Shown here piece by piece: positions 31,784 through 41,682 of a stretch of 62,444 nucleotides of DNA. Source of the DNA: Paracoccaceae bacterium (lineage in GTDB: Bacteria; Pseudomonadota; Alphaproteobacteria; Rhodobacterales; Rhodobacteraceae); contig JAHDXW010000024.1 of NCBI GenBank assembly GCA_023383015.1, positions 1 to 62,444 of the forward strand. The letters are read 5' to 3'. Made by a program: the position numbers and the translations under genes. The notes beneath the pieces are model-generated. The model was given only the letters and a program-made list of their open reading frames with translations, was not told the origin of the DNA and ran no database searches. Every line of letters begins with the position of its first letter. Within the stretch, counting starts at the first letter, position 1.

Positions 31784-31803
31784 GGGGCGCCTTCCGGCGC
31801 CCC
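31784..31803 (-). terminator. Rho-independent terminator of porin 2
   Basis: GGGGCGCC (31784-31791) and GGCGCCCC (31796-31803) form a perfect 8-bp stem with a 4-nt loop. On the minus strand it is followed directly by TTTTGCGTTTGC. It lies 22 nt after the porin 2 stop and is the most convincing intrinsic terminator in the window. The remaining 190 nt before porin 1 should hold the porin 1 promoter, which I cannot pin down. Confidence 0.85.
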
Positions 31804-31825
31804 CCGGGCAGACCGGCACCGGCGC

Positions 31826-32788
31826 TCAGAACGAGAAGGAAACGCCGAGGTCGGCGAAGACGTCGTCGCCGGCCGGGCCGAGATCCTCGAACACCACGCC
31901 GCCCGAAACCTCGGCCCCGCCACCGAGGTCATAGCGCGCCCCGAGGCCCAGCCAGCGCTCGGGCGGCCCCCCGCCGTCATAGCGATTCTCGCGCAGGAAG
32001 GCGGTCACGCCGGCGGCGCCGAAGCTGTGGTCGACCGACAGGCCGAACTGCCGACCAGGGGCGAACCAGTTCCCGTCGACAAGGCCGACGACGGCGGCGA
32101 CGGTGGTGTCGCCGAAGGTCACCGAGCCGCCGAGCGCCAGATGCTCGTTGCGGAAACCCAGCACCTGGCCCTCGAGATGCTCGTAGCCGATGCCGACGGT
32201 GAAGCTGCCCGTGGCCAGCGTGCCCTCGTAGCCGATGCCGAGGGCATAGACGCGCACCCCCTCGCCCAGGTCATCCGTCGCGCTGGGCGGGTGGAAGCCG
32301 ATGCCGCGGCCGGCCATGGCGCCGTTGCCGTCGGCCGCCGAGGCGTGAAGCGACAGGCCGCCGAAGCTGTAGGTGTAGAGAACCCGCGGATCCTCGAGGC
32401 TGGCGGAGGCCTGGTCGAAGAGGAAGAACGTCTCGTTGTAGTCGCCAAGCCCGGTCAGCCCGACGCCGGCGACGTTGCCAACCGCCATCTCGGCCGCCCC
32501 GTCGATGTCGCCCATCGTCAGCGTGCCGAACGGGCCGGAGATGAACACCTCGCCGCCGGCGCCGCGGGCCCCCGCGAAGGCGTTGTCGGCGCGGATCGAG
32601 CCACCGAAGGACAGCCCGCCGTCGGTCTCGCCCTCGAGCTCGAAGGTCACGCGGACGCGGCTGGTGAAATTCCAGTCCTCGCCGTCGAAGTGCAGGCCCA
32701 TGCGCCCCTCGCCGCCGACGGTGACGTCGGCCGCCGCGGACCCGGCCGACAGCGCCACGAGGACCGATGCAAGAAGTGGAACGCGCAT
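31826..32788 (-). CDS. Outer-membrane porin 2
   Basis: This 320-aa porin has a signal peptide (RVPLLASVLVALSAGSAAA) and a barrel starting DVTVGGEGRMGLHFDGEDW, nearly identical to porin 1. It ends in VSFSF with a terminal Phe. Similarity to porin 1 is strongest in the first strands and falls in the loops (the segment around residues 175-190 is longer). GGGAG lies upstream of the ATG. A GGGCCGCG/CGCGGCCC stem (32811-32828) sits in its 5' leader and could affect translation. Probably a tandem duplicate that diverged in pore loops. Confidence 0.92.
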   Translation of the reverse strand: MRVPLLASVLVALSAGSAAADVTVGGEGRMGLHFDGEDWNFTSRVRVTFELEGETDGGLSFGGSIRADNAFAGARGAGGEVFISGPFGTLTMGDIDGAAEMAVGNVAGVGLTGLGDYNETFFLFDQASASLEDPRVLYTYSFGGLSLHASAADGNGAMAGRGIGFHPPSATDDLGEGVRVYALGIGYEGTLATGSFTVGIGYEHLEGQVLGFRNEHLALGGSVTFGDTTVAAVVGLVDGNWFAPGRQFGLSVDHSFGAAGVTAFLRENRYDGGGPPERWLGLGARYDLGGGAEVSGGVVFEDLGPAGDDVFADLGVSFSF

Positions 32789-32909
32789 CGCCGAATCTCC
32801 CGCATGCGGAGGGCCGCGGTCGCGGCCCGCACCATACCTGCGCGCGGATCGGCTCCCGCGCAACCCCCCTGCGGCCTGTGCCCGGGCCGCCGGGCCGGCC
32901 ATTCGGGCC

Positions 32910-32938
32910 TTGTTTGCCCCTGTCCGCTCGGCTAGGAA
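32910..32938 (+). promoter_or_regulatory. Promoter candidate for the DUF3576 lipoprotein gene
   Basis: TTGTTT (32910-32915) and TAGGAA (32933-32938) are 17 nt apart, 25 nt before the ATG at 32964. It lies in the 175-nt divergent gap with porin 2. Confidence 0.3.
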
Positions 32939-32963
32939 GTCCCAAAGGGTCGGGAGCCGCCGG

Positions 32964-33470
32964 ATGACGGGTGGGAAATCGCTGCGCCTTGCGATGGTTG
33001 CCGGGCTGGTTCTGGCGCTCGCGGGCTGCGGCGGACGGCTTGGCGACATGTTCCGCCGCTCGCCGGGCCCCGAGGCGAACGCCCCGCAGGAGCAGGTGGA
33101 CACCTCCGCATCGGCCGAGAGCCGGACGACGCTGTGGGACCTGTTCGAGAACCGTGACGACCCGAACACCACCGTCGAGGTCAACCGCTACATCTGGAAC
33201 GCCGCGCTCGAGGTGCTGAACTTCCTGCCGGTCGAATCGGTCGATCCGTTCTCGGGCGTGATCGTGATGGGCTACGGCGTGCCGCCCGGCGGCGGGCGGG
33301 CCTACAGGGCCACCGTCTACGTTCAGGATCCCGCGCTCGATGCCCGCTCGCTCAAGGTGGCGCTCGAGGCCCGCGGCGGCGGTGCGGTGCCCGACGCGAC
33401 GGTGCGTGCGGTCGAGGATGCGATCCTGACCCGGGCGCGGCAGTTGCGCATCCGTGACCGCCGGCTGTAG
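32964..33470 (+). CDS. DUF3576 lipoprotein
   Basis: This 168-aa predicted lipoprotein has a short signal with lipobox LALAGC, so C22 should be acylated. The mature part carries the DUF3576 core: TTLWDLFENRDDPNTTVEVN, RYIWNAALEVLNFLP, then VIVMGYGVPPGGGRAYRATV. The family is conserved in alphaproteobacteria and has no firm function; an envelope role is inferred from the lipobox. GGGAG precedes the ATG. Convergent with the GST gene, 13 nt apart. Confidence 0.88.
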   Translation: MTGGKSLRLAMVAGLVLALAGCGGRLGDMFRRSPGPEANAPQEQVDTSASAESRTTLWDLFENRDDPNTTVEVNRYIWNAALEVLNFLPVESVDPFSGVIVMGYGVPPGGGRAYRATVYVQDPALDARSLKVALEARGGGAVPDATVRAVEDAILTRARQLRIRDRRL

Positions 33471-33483
33471 GCCGCGCGGCTGC

Positions 33484-34131
33484 TCAATCCCGCGGCTCGC
33501 GTGCCATCACGGCGGCCCAGGCCGGCCGTGCGGCCAGGCGCGCCGCGTAGGACTGCACCGGCGCCGGACCGGCCGGGAAGCGCGCCGCCGCGGCCCAGTG
33601 CAGGCAGTGGCCGGCGATGATGTCGGGGACGGTGATCGCCTCGCCTGCCAGGAACGGGCCCGGGCCCAGACGTCCGGCCAGGCGCCCGAGGCTCTGGTCG
33701 AACTCCCAGCGCAGCGACGCCTTGACCTCGGGCACCCGCCATTCGGCCGGCAGGACGAAACTGTGCCGCGCCGCCGTCCAGAGCACCGAATCAAGCTCGT
33801 CGAGCAGGAAGTGGGTGAGCGAATCCTGCCGGGCGCGCGCCAGCGTGCCGGCGGGATGGGTCAGCAGGCCGTGGCGGTCGGCGAGATAGTGCAGGATCGC
33901 GGTCGAATCGGTGATCGCCGCCCCCTCGGCCAGCAGCACCGGGACCTTGCCCGCGGGGTTGGCCGCGACCGCCTCCGCCGAGCGGGGGTAGGCCGGGACA
34001 TGGACATGGGGCAGGCCCGCTTCCTCCAGCAGCCACAGCACCCGGAAGGCCCGGCTGCGGACCGTCCCGACGACGGTGACGGTCTCCGCCCCGGCATCGG
34101 CCGCGGCGGTGCCGCCCGCTGGATCCTGCAT
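33484..34131 (-). CDS. Glutathione S-transferase family protein
   Basis: This 215-aa GST has an N-terminal thioredoxin-fold domain (TVVGTVRSRAFRVLWLLEEA, cis-Pro in GKVPVLL, and ITDSTAILHYLADRHG for glutathione binding). An all-helical C-terminal domain holds FLAGEAITVPDIIAGHCLHW. The catalytic Ser/Cys/Tyr of specific classes is not obvious beyond the R-S-R-A-F-R segment. GGGAGGG lies upstream of the ATG at 34131. It is divergent from the rubredoxin-like gene. The substrate is unknown. Confidence 0.9.
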   Translation of the reverse strand: MQDPAGGTAAADAGAETVTVVGTVRSRAFRVLWLLEEAGLPHVHVPAYPRSAEAVAANPAGKVPVLLAEGAAITDSTAILHYLADRHGLLTHPAGTLARARQDSLTHFLLDELDSVLWTAARHSFVLPAEWRVPEVKASLRWEFDQSLGRLAGRLGPGPFLAGEAITVPDIIAGHCLHWAAAARFPAGPAPVQSYAARLAARPAWAAVMAREPRD

Positions 34132-34287
34132 GCGCGTCCCTCCCCCGGCGCCGGCCGGCGCGGGCCCAGCAAAGCCCGCGGGCGGGCCGGGCGCAAGGGC
34201 GGCGTCCGCCGCCACGCGGCAGGCCGTCATGTCCCTGACACGAAGGCCGCGCACGATGCACCGGCGTAAGCACGCGAGACACAGGCC

Positions 34288-34635
34288 ATGCCCCCCCTTC
34301 CCCCGTGCCCCGCTTCGCGCCGCTGCGTCCTGCTTGCCGGCCTTGCCGCGGCGTTGGCCCCGGCCGGCGCCGCGGCCGAGGCGCGGCGCGATCCGGCCGG
34401 CGACGCGGTCGCCGTCGCCGCCGACCCGCGGCTTGCTGAGCTGTGGCGCTGCGGTGCCCCGGACTGCCCGGGCTACACCTACGACCCGCTGGCAGGCGAG
34501 CCGGAACAGGACATCCCGGCCCGAACTGCCTTCCAGGATCTGCCCTGGGATTTTGCCTGCCCGCGCTGCGGCGCCGCAACCGAGGAGTTCCGCCTGCTGC
34601 GAAAGCGATCGCCGGAAGAGACCGCCGGCGGCTGA
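34288..34635 (+). CDS. Exported rubredoxin-like iron protein
   Basis: This 115-aa protein has a leader with twin arginines (SRRCVLLAGLAAALAPAGAA, RR at 11-12), suggesting Tat or Sec export. A C-terminal rubredoxin domain follows: C55 and C60 in RCGAPDCPGYTYDP, IPARTAFQDLPWDF, and C91 and C94 in CPRCG. The second cysteine pair is classical, but the first is C-x4-C rather than C-x2-C. Four Cys could still bind iron as an electron carrier. Rubredoxins are normally cytosolic, so export would be unusual; a membrane-anchored form is also possible. No partner oxidoreductase is adjacent. Confidence 0.75.
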   Translation: MPPLPPCPASRRCVLLAGLAAALAPAGAAAEARRDPAGDAVAVAADPRLAELWRCGAPDCPGYTYDPLAGEPEQDIPARTAFQDLPWDFACPRCGAATEEFRLLRKRSPEETAGG

Positions 34636-34649
34636 ACCGACCCGGCCCG

Positions 34650-35663
34650 TCAACCCCGCGGCAGCATCGCGAGGCGGATCAGGCAGCGCTCGATCACCGC
34701 CTCGGCCGGCGCGCGGGAGGACGAGCGCAGCATGAGGTCGGTTTCCAGGATCAGCGTCAGGGCCGTCTCCAGCCGCGCCAGCCCCCAGGACTGGACCTGC
34801 CGCAGAAGGCGGTCGCGCCGTGGCCCGAACACCGGCGGTCGGGCGCGGGCGATGGCCCGGGCGGGGCCGGCGGGGTCGGCGGCGGCGCCGTGCAGCAGGC
34901 GGAAATGCCGCCCCGCGGCCACCGCAAGGGCGACCGGCCCGACCCCCTGCGCGGCAAGCCGGGCCAGCAGCGGACCGAGCGCGCCGGCCTGCCCCTCGGC
35001 CACCGCGTCGATGGCCTCATCGATCGCCGCATCGGGCGCCGCGGGGGCGCAGGCGGCAACGTCGGCGGGCGTGATCCGGTCGGCACCGAGGCTATAGAGC
35101 GCCAGCCGCCCGAGCGTGTGGCGCAAGTCGACGGGGTCGAGCGAGCGGGCCAGCAGGTCAAGCTCGGCCTCGGCGGCGCGGTCGGGCGGCGGCGCCCCGG
35201 CGGCGGCAAGCTGCGCCAGGATCTCCTCGCGCGTCGGCGGATCGTCGTAGATCGCCACTGCCGCGGCGACGGCATGGCCCTCGAACAGCCTGCGCAGGGC
35301 CGAGGTGGCCCGCAGCTGGCCGGACGTGACGACCAGCGCCGCGTCGCCCGGCCGCCAGTCCGCCAGCACCGCGGCGATCACAGGTGCGGCGAGGTCGGTG
35401 GCGTCCTCGACCAGCACGGCGCGCGGACCGGGAAAGAACCCCTGCGCCCGAACGGCATCGGCAAGCGCCGCCGGGTCGGCCCGCAGCGTCGCGGCGGCCA
35501 TCCGGGCAAGCCGCATCTCGGCCTCGTGGCCGGGGCCGAGCAGCGCGGGCACCAGCGCCACCCGGCGGGCGGCGACCAGCACTGCATCGGCGCCGTGCAG
35601 AAGGAAGCCGGGAATGCCGGGGCGGCCAGCGGCACGCAGGAGCTCGCGCGCCGCGAGCTTCAC
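34650..35663 (-). CDS. holA: DNA polymerase III delta subunit
   Basis: This 337-aa clamp-loader delta subunit opens the beta clamp during replication. The order matches HolA: an N-terminal region with PGFLLHGADAVLVAARR, then a middle GDAALVVTSGQLRATSALRR segment. The C-terminal domain has ALYSLGADRITPADVAA and LLHGAAADPAGPARAIARAR. The GTG start at 35663 overlaps the lptE stop by 4 nt. The leuS-lptE-holA order is conserved in many alphaproteobacteria, which strongly supports the call. Confidence 0.93.
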   Translation of the reverse strand: MKLAARELLRAAGRPGIPGFLLHGADAVLVAARRVALVPALLGPGHEAEMRLARMAAATLRADPAALADAVRAQGFFPGPRAVLVEDATDLAAPVIAAVLADWRPGDAALVVTSGQLRATSALRRLFEGHAVAAAVAIYDDPPTREEILAQLAAAGAPPPDRAAEAELDLLARSLDPVDLRHTLGRLALYSLGADRITPADVAACAPAAPDAAIDEAIDAVAEGQAGALGPLLARLAAQGVGPVALAVAAGRHFRLLHGAAADPAGPARAIARARPPVFGPRRDRLLRQVQSWGLARLETALTLILETDLMLRSSSRAPAEAVIERCLIRLAMLPRG

Positions 35664-36211
35664 GCCGGCCCGTCCCAGACCAGCAGCCGCGCCGCCACCC
35701 GGTCGGCGAGCAGCCGCATCAGCCGCGCCTCGGCGGCCTCCTCGGCAATCAGCGTGGCGACCGCGGTCGCGGTGGTCGAATAGGCCGAGAAGCTCTCCTC
35801 CCGCCCCGCCAGCAGCGGCTCCTCCGAGCCGTCGGCCGTCAGCGCGAAGGTGACGGCACCGCCGATGCGGATGCGGGTCGTCGCGCCCTCGGGCGTGATG
35901 CCGACGCCCTGCGGCGCGGTCTCGATGGTGTAGCCCAGCCGCCAGGCGCCGGCGCCGGGCCGGCCGAGCCGTTCCTCGATGCGGGCGACGAAGGCATGGG
36001 AGCGGCGGTCGGCGGGGTCGTCGGCGCGGACGCGGCCGACGAGCGCCGCGGCCGGCCGCCCGGGGGCGAGCGCGGGGGCATAGCCGCAGCCCGCCGCGAG
36101 GACGGCGCCGAGGGCCGCGAGCACACCCCGCCGGCCGCCGCCGGCGGCTCCGGGGTCGCCCGGCGCGGGCTCCCGGCGCCGCGGGATTCCATGCTGCCTA
36201 GACGACGACAT
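35660..36211 (-). CDS. lptE: LPS-assembly lipoprotein LptE
   Basis: This 183-aa outer-membrane lipoprotein plugs the LptD translocon for LPS export. The lipobox VLAAGC places the acylated Cys at 42, followed by GYAPAL as in Lpt[21 protein letters not shown] and the helix [20 protein letters not shown] are typical. The N-terminus before the lipobox is long (about 25 residues), so a later start cannot be excluded. The ATG at 36211 overlaps the leuS end by 14 nt, and its stop overlaps holA. Confidence 0.9.
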   Translation of the reverse strand: MSSSRQHGIPRRREPAPGDPGAAGGGRRGVLAALGAVLAAGCGYAPALAPGRPAAALVGRVRADDPADRRSHAFVARIEERLGRPGAGAWRLGYTIETAPQGVGITPEGATTRIRIGGAVTFALTADGSEEPLLAGREESFSAYSTTATAVATLIAEEAAEARLMRLLADRVAARLLVWDGPA

Positions 36212-38768
36212 TGACGATCCGCCCCGGCACCACGATCAGCTTCTTCGGCGCCGCCCCGGCCAGCGCCCGCTGCACGGCGGCATCGGCCAGCACCGCCGCC
36301 TCCACCGCCTCGGGCGCGAGGTCGCGCGCGAGCGTGATCTCGCCGCGCCGCTTGCCGTTGATCTGGATCGGAAGCGTCACCGTCTCCTCGGCCAGGAGAA
36401 CCGGGTCGGCCACCGGCCAGGTGCCGGCGGCGCAGAGCCCCTCGCCGCCGGCCATCTCCCAGAGTTCCTCGGCCAGATGCGGGGTCATCGGCGCCATCAG
36501 CCGGGCAAGCATGGCGATCGCACCGCGGCGCGCCCCCGCCCCCGCCCCCGTCCGCTGCAGCACGTTGGCGAAGGCGTAGAGGGCGGCCACCGCCTTGTTG
36601 AAGCCGAAACCCTCGATCCCCTGGGTGACGTCGCGGATTGTCCGGTGCAGCGCGCGGGCAAGCGCCGCGTCCTCGGCCGCATCGCCCGGGTCGTCCGCCG
36701 CGGCGGCCTCGGCGGCCAGCCGCCAGAGGCGCGCGAGGTGGCGGTGCGCAGCCTCGGCGCCGGCCGCGGTCCACTCGACATCGCGCTCGGGCGGGCTGTC
36801 GGACAGCATGAACCAGCGCGCGGTGTCGGCGCCGAAGCGGGCGACGATGTCGGCGGGGTCGACGACGTTCTTCTTCGACTTCGACATCTTGGCCGAGGGG
36901 ATGACCTCGACCGCGGCTCCCGTCGCCTTCAGCCGCACGCCGCCCTCGGCGGCCTCCACCTCCTCGGGCAGGTGGTAGACCGGCAGGCCGCGGGCGTCGC
37001 GCGTCAGGTAGATCTCGTGCGTCACCATGCCCTGGGTGAACAGCGCGTCGAACGGCTCGACCGCCGTCGCCGGCAGGTGGCCGCAGATGTGCATCGCCCG
37101 GGCGAAGAAGCGCGAGTAGAGCAGATGCAGGATCGCATGCTCCACCCCACCGATGTACTGGTCGACGTTCATCCAGTAGCCGACCTCGTCGGCATCGGTC
37201 GGCGCGGGCGCCCTTGGGGAGGTGAAGCGCGCGAAATACCACGACGAATCTACGAAGGTGTCCATCGTGTCGGTCTCGCGCCGGGCGGGGCCGGCGCAGC
37301 GCGGGCAGGCGACGTGCTTCCACGTCGGGTGCCGCTCCAGCGGGTTGCCGGGCACGTCGAAGGCGACGTCGTCGGGCAGGAGCACCGGCAGCGCCGCCCG
37401 CGGCACCGGCACGACACCGCAGTCGGGGCAGTGCACGACCGGAATCGGGCAGCCCCAGTAGCGCTGGCGCGAGATGCCCCAGTCGCGCAGGCGGTACTTG
37501 GTCACGCCCCGGCCCACGCCCCTGGATTCGCAGAAGTCGATGGCAGCCTCGATCGCGGTGTCGCCGGTGGCCACCTCCGGCCAGCCGAAGCCGCGCAGCC
37601 AGCGCACGCGGTCGGACTTCGCCGGCACGAAGGCCACGTCGCCCACCGGCTCGGGGGCCTCCAGCGCCTCGAAGGTGGGAATGACCGGCAGGCCGTAGCG
37701 GCGGGCGAAGTCGAGGTCGCGCTGGTCGTGCGCCGGGCAGCCGAAGATGGCGCCGGTGCCGTACTCCATCAGGATGAAGTTGGCGATCCAGACCGGCAGC
37801 TCCCAGCCCTGGTCGAACGGGTGGCGCGCGCGCAGGCCGGTGTCGATGCCGCGCTTCTCGGCGGTCTCGATCGCCGCCTCCGAAGTGCCGAGGCGCCGGC
37901 ACTCGGCGACGAACCCGGCCACCGCGGGATCGTGTCGCTCGAGGTGCCGGGCAAGCGGATGGTCGGGCGAGATGGCGATGAAGGAGGCGCCGCGCAGGGT
38001 GTCGGGGCGGGTGGTGTAGACCTCGATGCGCTCGAACCCGTCGGGCGCGTCGACAGTGGAAAAGCCGAGCTGCAGGCCGCGGCTCTTGCCGATCCAGTTG
38101 GCCTGCATCGTGCGCACCTTCTCGGGCCACCGGTCGAGCCGGTCGAGCGCGGCCAGGAGCTCCTCGGCATAGTCCGAGATGCGGAAGGCCCATTGCGGCA
38201 GTTCGCGCCGTTCCACCGGCACGCCCGACCGCCAGCCGCGGCCGTCGACCACCTGCTCGTTGGCCAGCACAGTCATCTCGACCGGATCCCAGTTCACCAC
38301 CGCCGACTTGCGGTAGACGAGTCCCTTCTCGAGGAAGTCGAGGAACAGCGCCTGCTGCTGGCCGTAGTACTCGGGATCGCAGGTCGCGAACTCGCGGCTC
38401 CAGTCGATCGAGAAGCCGAGCGGCTTCAGCTGCGCCCGCATGTCGGCGATGTTGTCGTAGGTCCAGTCCTTGGGGTGGCCGCCGCGCTCCATCGCCGCGT
38501 TCTCGGCCGGAAGGCCGAAGGCGTCCCAGCCCATCGGGTGCAGAACGCTGTAGCCGAGCGCCCGGCGGTGGCGGGCGATGACGTCGCCCATGGTGTAGTT
38601 GCGCACGTGCCCCATGTGGATGCGGCCCGAGGGGTAGGGGAACATCTCGAGCACGTAGTATTTCGGCCGCGACGGGTCGCGGCGGGCGGCGAACAGCCCG
38701 GCCGCCTCCCACGCCGCCTGCCATTTCGGCTCCACCATGCGGGGTTCGTAGCGGGCGGGGGTGGTCAT
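36198..38768 (-). CDS. leuS: Leucyl-tRNA synthetase
   Basis: This 856-aa class I synthetase charges tRNA-Leu. The HIGH motif is [11 protein letters not shown] (HMGH at 51-54), and the KMSKS loop is [17 protein letters not shown]1 editing domain (about 220-420) includes the Thr-rich and [15 protein letters not shown] motifs. A Zn-binding CPDCG segment is also present. I chose the ATG at 38768 ([16 protein letters not shown]); a longer in-frame opening upstream runs into the neighbouring gene. It heads the leuS-lptE-holA operon. Confidence 0.98.
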   Translation of the reverse strand: MTTPARYEPRMVEPKWQAAWEAAGLFAARRDPSRPKYYVLEMFPYPSGRIHMGHVRNYTMGDVIARHRRALGYSVLHPMGWDAFGLPAENAAMERGGHPKDWTYDNIADMRAQLKPLGFSIDWSREFATCDPEYYGQQQALFLDFLEKGLVYRKSAVVNWDPVEMTVLANEQVVDGRGWRSGVPVERRELPQWAFRISDYAEELLAALDRLDRWPEKVRTMQANWIGKSRGLQLGFSTVDAPDGFERIEVYTTRPDTLRGASFIAISPDHPLARHLERHDPAVAGFVAECRRLGTSEAAIETAEKRGIDTGLRARHPFDQGWELPVWIANFILMEYGTGAIFGCPAHDQRDLDFARRYGLPVIPTFEALEAPEPVGDVAFVPAKSDRVRWLRGFGWPEVATGDTAIEAAIDFCESRGVGRGVTKYRLRDWGISRQRYWGCPIPVVHCPDCGVVPVPRAALPVLLPDDVAFDVPGNPLERHPTWKHVACPRCAGPARRETDTMDTFVDSSWYFARFTSPRAPAPTDADEVGYWMNVDQYIGGVEHAILHLLYSRFFARAMHICGHLPATAVEPFDALFTQGMVTHEIYLTRDARGLPVYHLPEEVEAAEGGVRLKATGAAVEVIPSAKMSKSKKNVVDPADIVARFGADTARWFMLSDSPPERDVEWTAAGAEAAHRHLARLWRLAAEAAAADDPGDAAEDAALARALHRTIRDVTQGIEGFGFNKAVAALYAFANVLQRTGAGAGARRGAIAMLARLMAPMTPHLAEELWEMAGGEGLCAAGTWPVADPVLLAEETVTLPIQINGKRRGEITLARDLAPEAVEAAVLADAAVQRALAGAAPKKLIVVPGRIVNVVV

Positions 38769-38842
38769 GGCCTGTCCTTCGGGTTCTGCGCGCCGCCCCT
38801 GATAGCCAAGCGGGCCGGCCCGGTCCAGCGGGTCGCCCGGCG

Positions 38843-39760
38843 TCAGCGGGCCCCGCGCTCCTCGTCCTTCAGGAGCAGGGCGAGCGCGCAGAGGGTCAGC
38901 GCCACCCCGCCGAACGTCGGCACCGGCGGCCCGCCGCGGCCGAGCGCGACCTCCCAGAGGATCACCCAGAGCGGAGTGAGGTAGGAATAGGCCATCACCT
39001 TCGCCGCCGGCAGCCGCATGGTGGCGTACTGCAGCAGGAAGAACGACACCGCCGAGGCCAGGACGGTGATGTAGGCAAGCGTGATCCAGACGATCGCGGG
39101 CAGGCCCCTCCAGTCGGTCGCAGCGATCGCCGGCCAGCCCCAGACCAGCAGCAGCGCCGCCCCGCCCGACAGGAAGCCGAAGGTCACGACCTCGGGCGGT
39201 TCGCCGCGGTTGAAGCGCCGCGCGAGCGGGATGAAGAGCGCATGCGCCAGGCAGCCGGCCAGGTAGATCGCCTCGCCCCGGCCCATCTCGGCGGCCAGCA
39301 GCGCCGCGGGATCGCCGCGGAAGATCACCCACAGCGCCCCGGCCGCCCCGACCGCGAGCGCGAGCCCCATGCGCCCGGTGGTCGCCTGCGCCATCACCAG
39401 CCAGCCGAAACCCGCCGCCATCAGCGGCGTGAGCGTGAACAGCGCCCCCGCAGACACCGCCGGGGCGGTCTTCAGCCCCTCGAACATCAGCACGAAATAG
39501 GCCGCCATCAGCCCGCCGAGGACGAGGTAGCGCCAAGGTGCGGCGAACTGCACCCGCTTCAGCCCGGGCCCGGCCGCGGCCGCCGCCGCCATGATCGCGG
39601 CCGCGCCGAGAAGGCGCATGGCGGTCAGCGCGGCGGGGTCGATCAGGTTGGCCGCCATCGTGCCGAGCGGAATCGACCCCGAGATGCAGGCCGAGAAGCC
39701 GAGCATCGCGAGATGCCCGCTCGCGGCGGGCGACAGCGTCTCGCCGCGGCCGGCGCTCAT
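38843..39760 (-). CDS. DMT-superfamily permease (EamA family)
   Basis: This 305-aa membrane protein has about ten hydrophobic helices in two EamA repeats, for example [20 protein letters not shown] and [20 protein letters not shown] in the first half. The second half has [20 protein letters not shown] and [15 protein letters not shown]. EamA proteins export metabolites or amino acids; the substrate here is unknown. The ATG at 39760 overlaps the LysR stop (ATGA), suggesting that the regulator and the permease are expressed together. Confidence 0.9.
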   Translation of the reverse strand: MSAGRGETLSPAASGHLAMLGFSACISGSIPLGTMAANLIDPAALTAMRLLGAAAIMAAAAAAGPGLKRVQFAAPWRYLVLGGLMAAYFVLMFEGLKTAPAVSAGALFTLTPLMAAGFGWLVMAQATTGRMGLALAVGAAGALWVIFRGDPAALLAAEMGRGEAIYLAGCLAHALFIPLARRFNRGEPPEVVTFGFLSGGAALLLVWGWPAIAATDWRGLPAIVWITLAYITVLASAVSFFLLQYATMRLPAAKVMAYSYLTPLWVILWEVALGRGGPPVPTFGGVALTLCALALLLKDEERGAR

Positions 39761-40644
39761 GCCGCCGGCCACGCCTGCGCCTCGCGCTTGAGGTGCTTGA
39801 GGCAGGCCTGCACCTTCGCCGACCGGTGCAGGTCGACGTGGGTGACAAGCCACAGCGGCGCATCCCATTCCGGCCTCGGCGGCATGACCTCGACCAGATC
39901 GGGGTCGCCCCTGCCGTCCCAGACCGGCAGGAAGCCGACGCCGGCGCCGGCCCGCACCGCGTGCATCAGCGCCCCGAGCTCGGTGCCGCGGAAGGTCCAG
40001 GCAGCTTCGGGCACATGCTCGCGCAGCCAGCGGTAGAACGGCGGCCGCGCCGCGAGGTCGTCATGGGCAACGAGGTGGTGGCGCGCCAGCGCCGGCACGT
40101 TCTCGGGCAGGCCGCGCGCGGCGGCGTAGCTGCGGGAGGCATAGAGGGCGTGCCGCTGGATGCAGAGCGGCTGGACCACATAGTCGGCCTCGGCCGGCTC
40201 GGTTCCGGCGCGCACCGCGACATGGGCCTCGCCATATTCCAGCTTGAACACCCTCGGCCCGGTGAGGTAGCGCACCACGAGACCGCGGTGCGCCTCCTGG
40301 AAGCGCACCAGCGCCGGCGCGAGCTTGGCGGCGATCTCGCCGATCGAGGTCACGAGCAGTTCGCCCGCCACGCTTTCCCCCCGCCCGCGGACGCGGCCGG
40401 CAAGCTGGGCGAACGCCTCGTCGGCGGCGCGGGCGACCTCGAGCAGGTCGTGCCCGGCCTCAGTGGGCGTGTAGCCGCGGGCATGGCGCTGGAACAGCTT
40501 GGCCCCGAGCCGCGCCTCGAGCGCGTCGATGTGGCGGATGACAGTGGCGTGGTGGACGCCCAGCGCCTCGGCCGCGCCCGAGACGGTGCCGAGCCGGGCG
40601 ACATGGAAGGCGGTGCGGATCTCGTCCCAGGCTTCCGACGCCAC
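39757..40644 (-). CDS. LysR-family transcriptional regulator
   Basis: This 295-aa LTTR has an N-terminal winged helix ([20 protein letters not shown] and [20 protein letters not shown]). A periplasmic-binding-like effector domain follows ([20 protein letters not shown] to the end). I chose the GTG at 40644, with GGGGGAGGG upstream; it gives the normal distance to the helix. It is co-transcribed with the EamA permease and divergent from a GNAT gene across 152 nt. Control of either neighbour is plausible but not shown. Confidence 0.92.
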   Translation of the reverse strand: MASEAWDEIRTAFHVARLGTVSGAAEALGVHHATVIRHIDALEARLGAKLFQRHARGYTPTEAGHDLLEVARAADEAFAQLAGRVRGRGESVAGELLVTSIGEIAAKLAPALVRFQEAHRGLVVRYLTGPRVFKLEYGEAHVAVRAGTEPAEADYVVQPLCIQRHALYASRSYAAARGLPENVPALARHHLVAHDDLAARPPFYRWLREHVPEAAWTFRGTELGALMHAVRAGAGVGFLPVWDGRGDPDLVEVMPPRPEWDAPLWLVTHVDLHRSAKVQACLKHLKREAQAWPAA

Positions 40645-40796
40645 GATGCCCTCCCCCGGCCCGAGGCCGCAGAGAAGCACCCGGCCGGGCTGGATGCAAG
40701 CCGGCGGGAGGCCGCGGCCCGGCCGGTGACGGCGGGCTTGACGGGCCGGCCCGCCAGGACCGACAGCTTGAGGGCCGCACAGCCCGGGATGCCGCC

Positions 40797-41507
40797 ATGA
40801 CCACCCCCGCCGCACCGCCGCCGACCGGCCCGGCCGTTCCCGGCTGGACGCCCCGGCCGCGCCCCCCGCGCACGCCGATGCCGGGGCGCTTCTGCACCCT
40901 CGTTCCGGCCGAGGCCGGCCATGCGGCCGACCTGCACGCTGCCTTCGCCGCCGACCGGACGGGCGCGCTGTGGACCTACATGGCCCACGGCCCGCATGCC
41001 GACGCGGCGGCCTTCGCCGCCTGGCTTGCCCCGGCCGCCGCCGCCGAGGATCCGTTGGTGCACGCCATCCTCGTCGACGGCCGGCCGCTGGGCATCGCCG
41101 CCTTCATGCGCATCGAGCCCGCACACGGCGTGATCGAGATCGGCGGCATCGTGCTGTCGCCGGCCCTGCAGCGAACCCCGGCGGCGACCGAGGCGCTGCA
41201 CCTGATGGCCGCCCGCGCCTTCGACGCACTCGGCTACCGCCGGCTGGAGTGGAAATGCGATGCCCTGAACGCCCCCTCGCGGAGGGCGGCGCTGCGGCTC
41301 GGCTTCGCCTTCGAGGGCATCTTCCGCAACCACATGGTGGTGAAGGGGCGCAGCCGCGATACCGCCTGGTTCGCCATGACCGATGCCGACTGGCCGGCGG
41401 TGCGGGCGGGCACCGTCGCCTGGCTGGCCGAGGCCGCAGCCGACGCCGCGGGGCGCCAGCGCCGGCCGCTGGCCGAGGCCATCGCTGCCGCCCGCGCCGC
41501 GGCTTGA
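40797..41507 (+). CDS. GNAT-family N-acetyltransferase (RimJ/RimL-like)
   Basis: This 236-aa protein has a RimJ/RimL-type GNAT fold, with IEIGGIVLSPALQRTPAATE as the acetyl-CoA-binding strand and helix. LGYRRLEWKCDALNAPSRRA and ALRLGFAFEGIFRNHMVVKG follow, as in acetylators of small-molecule amines or protein N-termini. The first 30 residues are Pro-rich. The substrate is unknown. It is divergent from the LysR gene; a 175-nt gap to ffh holds no clear gene. Confidence 0.88.
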   Translation: MTTPAAPPPTGPAVPGWTPRPRPPRTPMPGRFCTLVPAEAGHAADLHAAFAADRTGALWTYMAHGPHADAAAFAAWLAPAAAAEDPLVHAILVDGRPLGIAAFMRIEPAHGVIEIGGIVLSPALQRTPAATEALHLMAARAFDALGYRRLEWKCDALNAPSRRAALRLGFAFEGIFRNHMVVKGRSRDTAWFAMTDADWPAVRAGTVAWLAEAAADAAGRQRRPLAEAIAAARAAA

Positions 41508-41682
41508 CTCCCCGGCCGGCCGGGGCTATCGGGGCCTGCCGTCCGGATCGCGCCAGCGCCTTCCGGTCCCCTGCCCGTCGCGGGGATCGACATCCGCCAG
41601 CGCATTGCGCCCGCGGGTGCCGTTGGTCTTTTGACGCGCGCCTCCCACATGGAGGGGCGAAAGGCAACGCGAGGGGCCGCGC

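Noticed and set aside
35839-38724. Minus-strand frame of about 960 codons within leuS in another frame
   Set aside because: LeuS with HIGH and KMSKS motifs occupies the region. The alternative product is Arg/Pro/Gly-rich without domains.
39242-40036. Plus-strand frame opposite the EamA and LysR genes
   Set aside because: Both minus-strand genes have clear family features. The plus frame is Arg/His/Gly-rich shadow.
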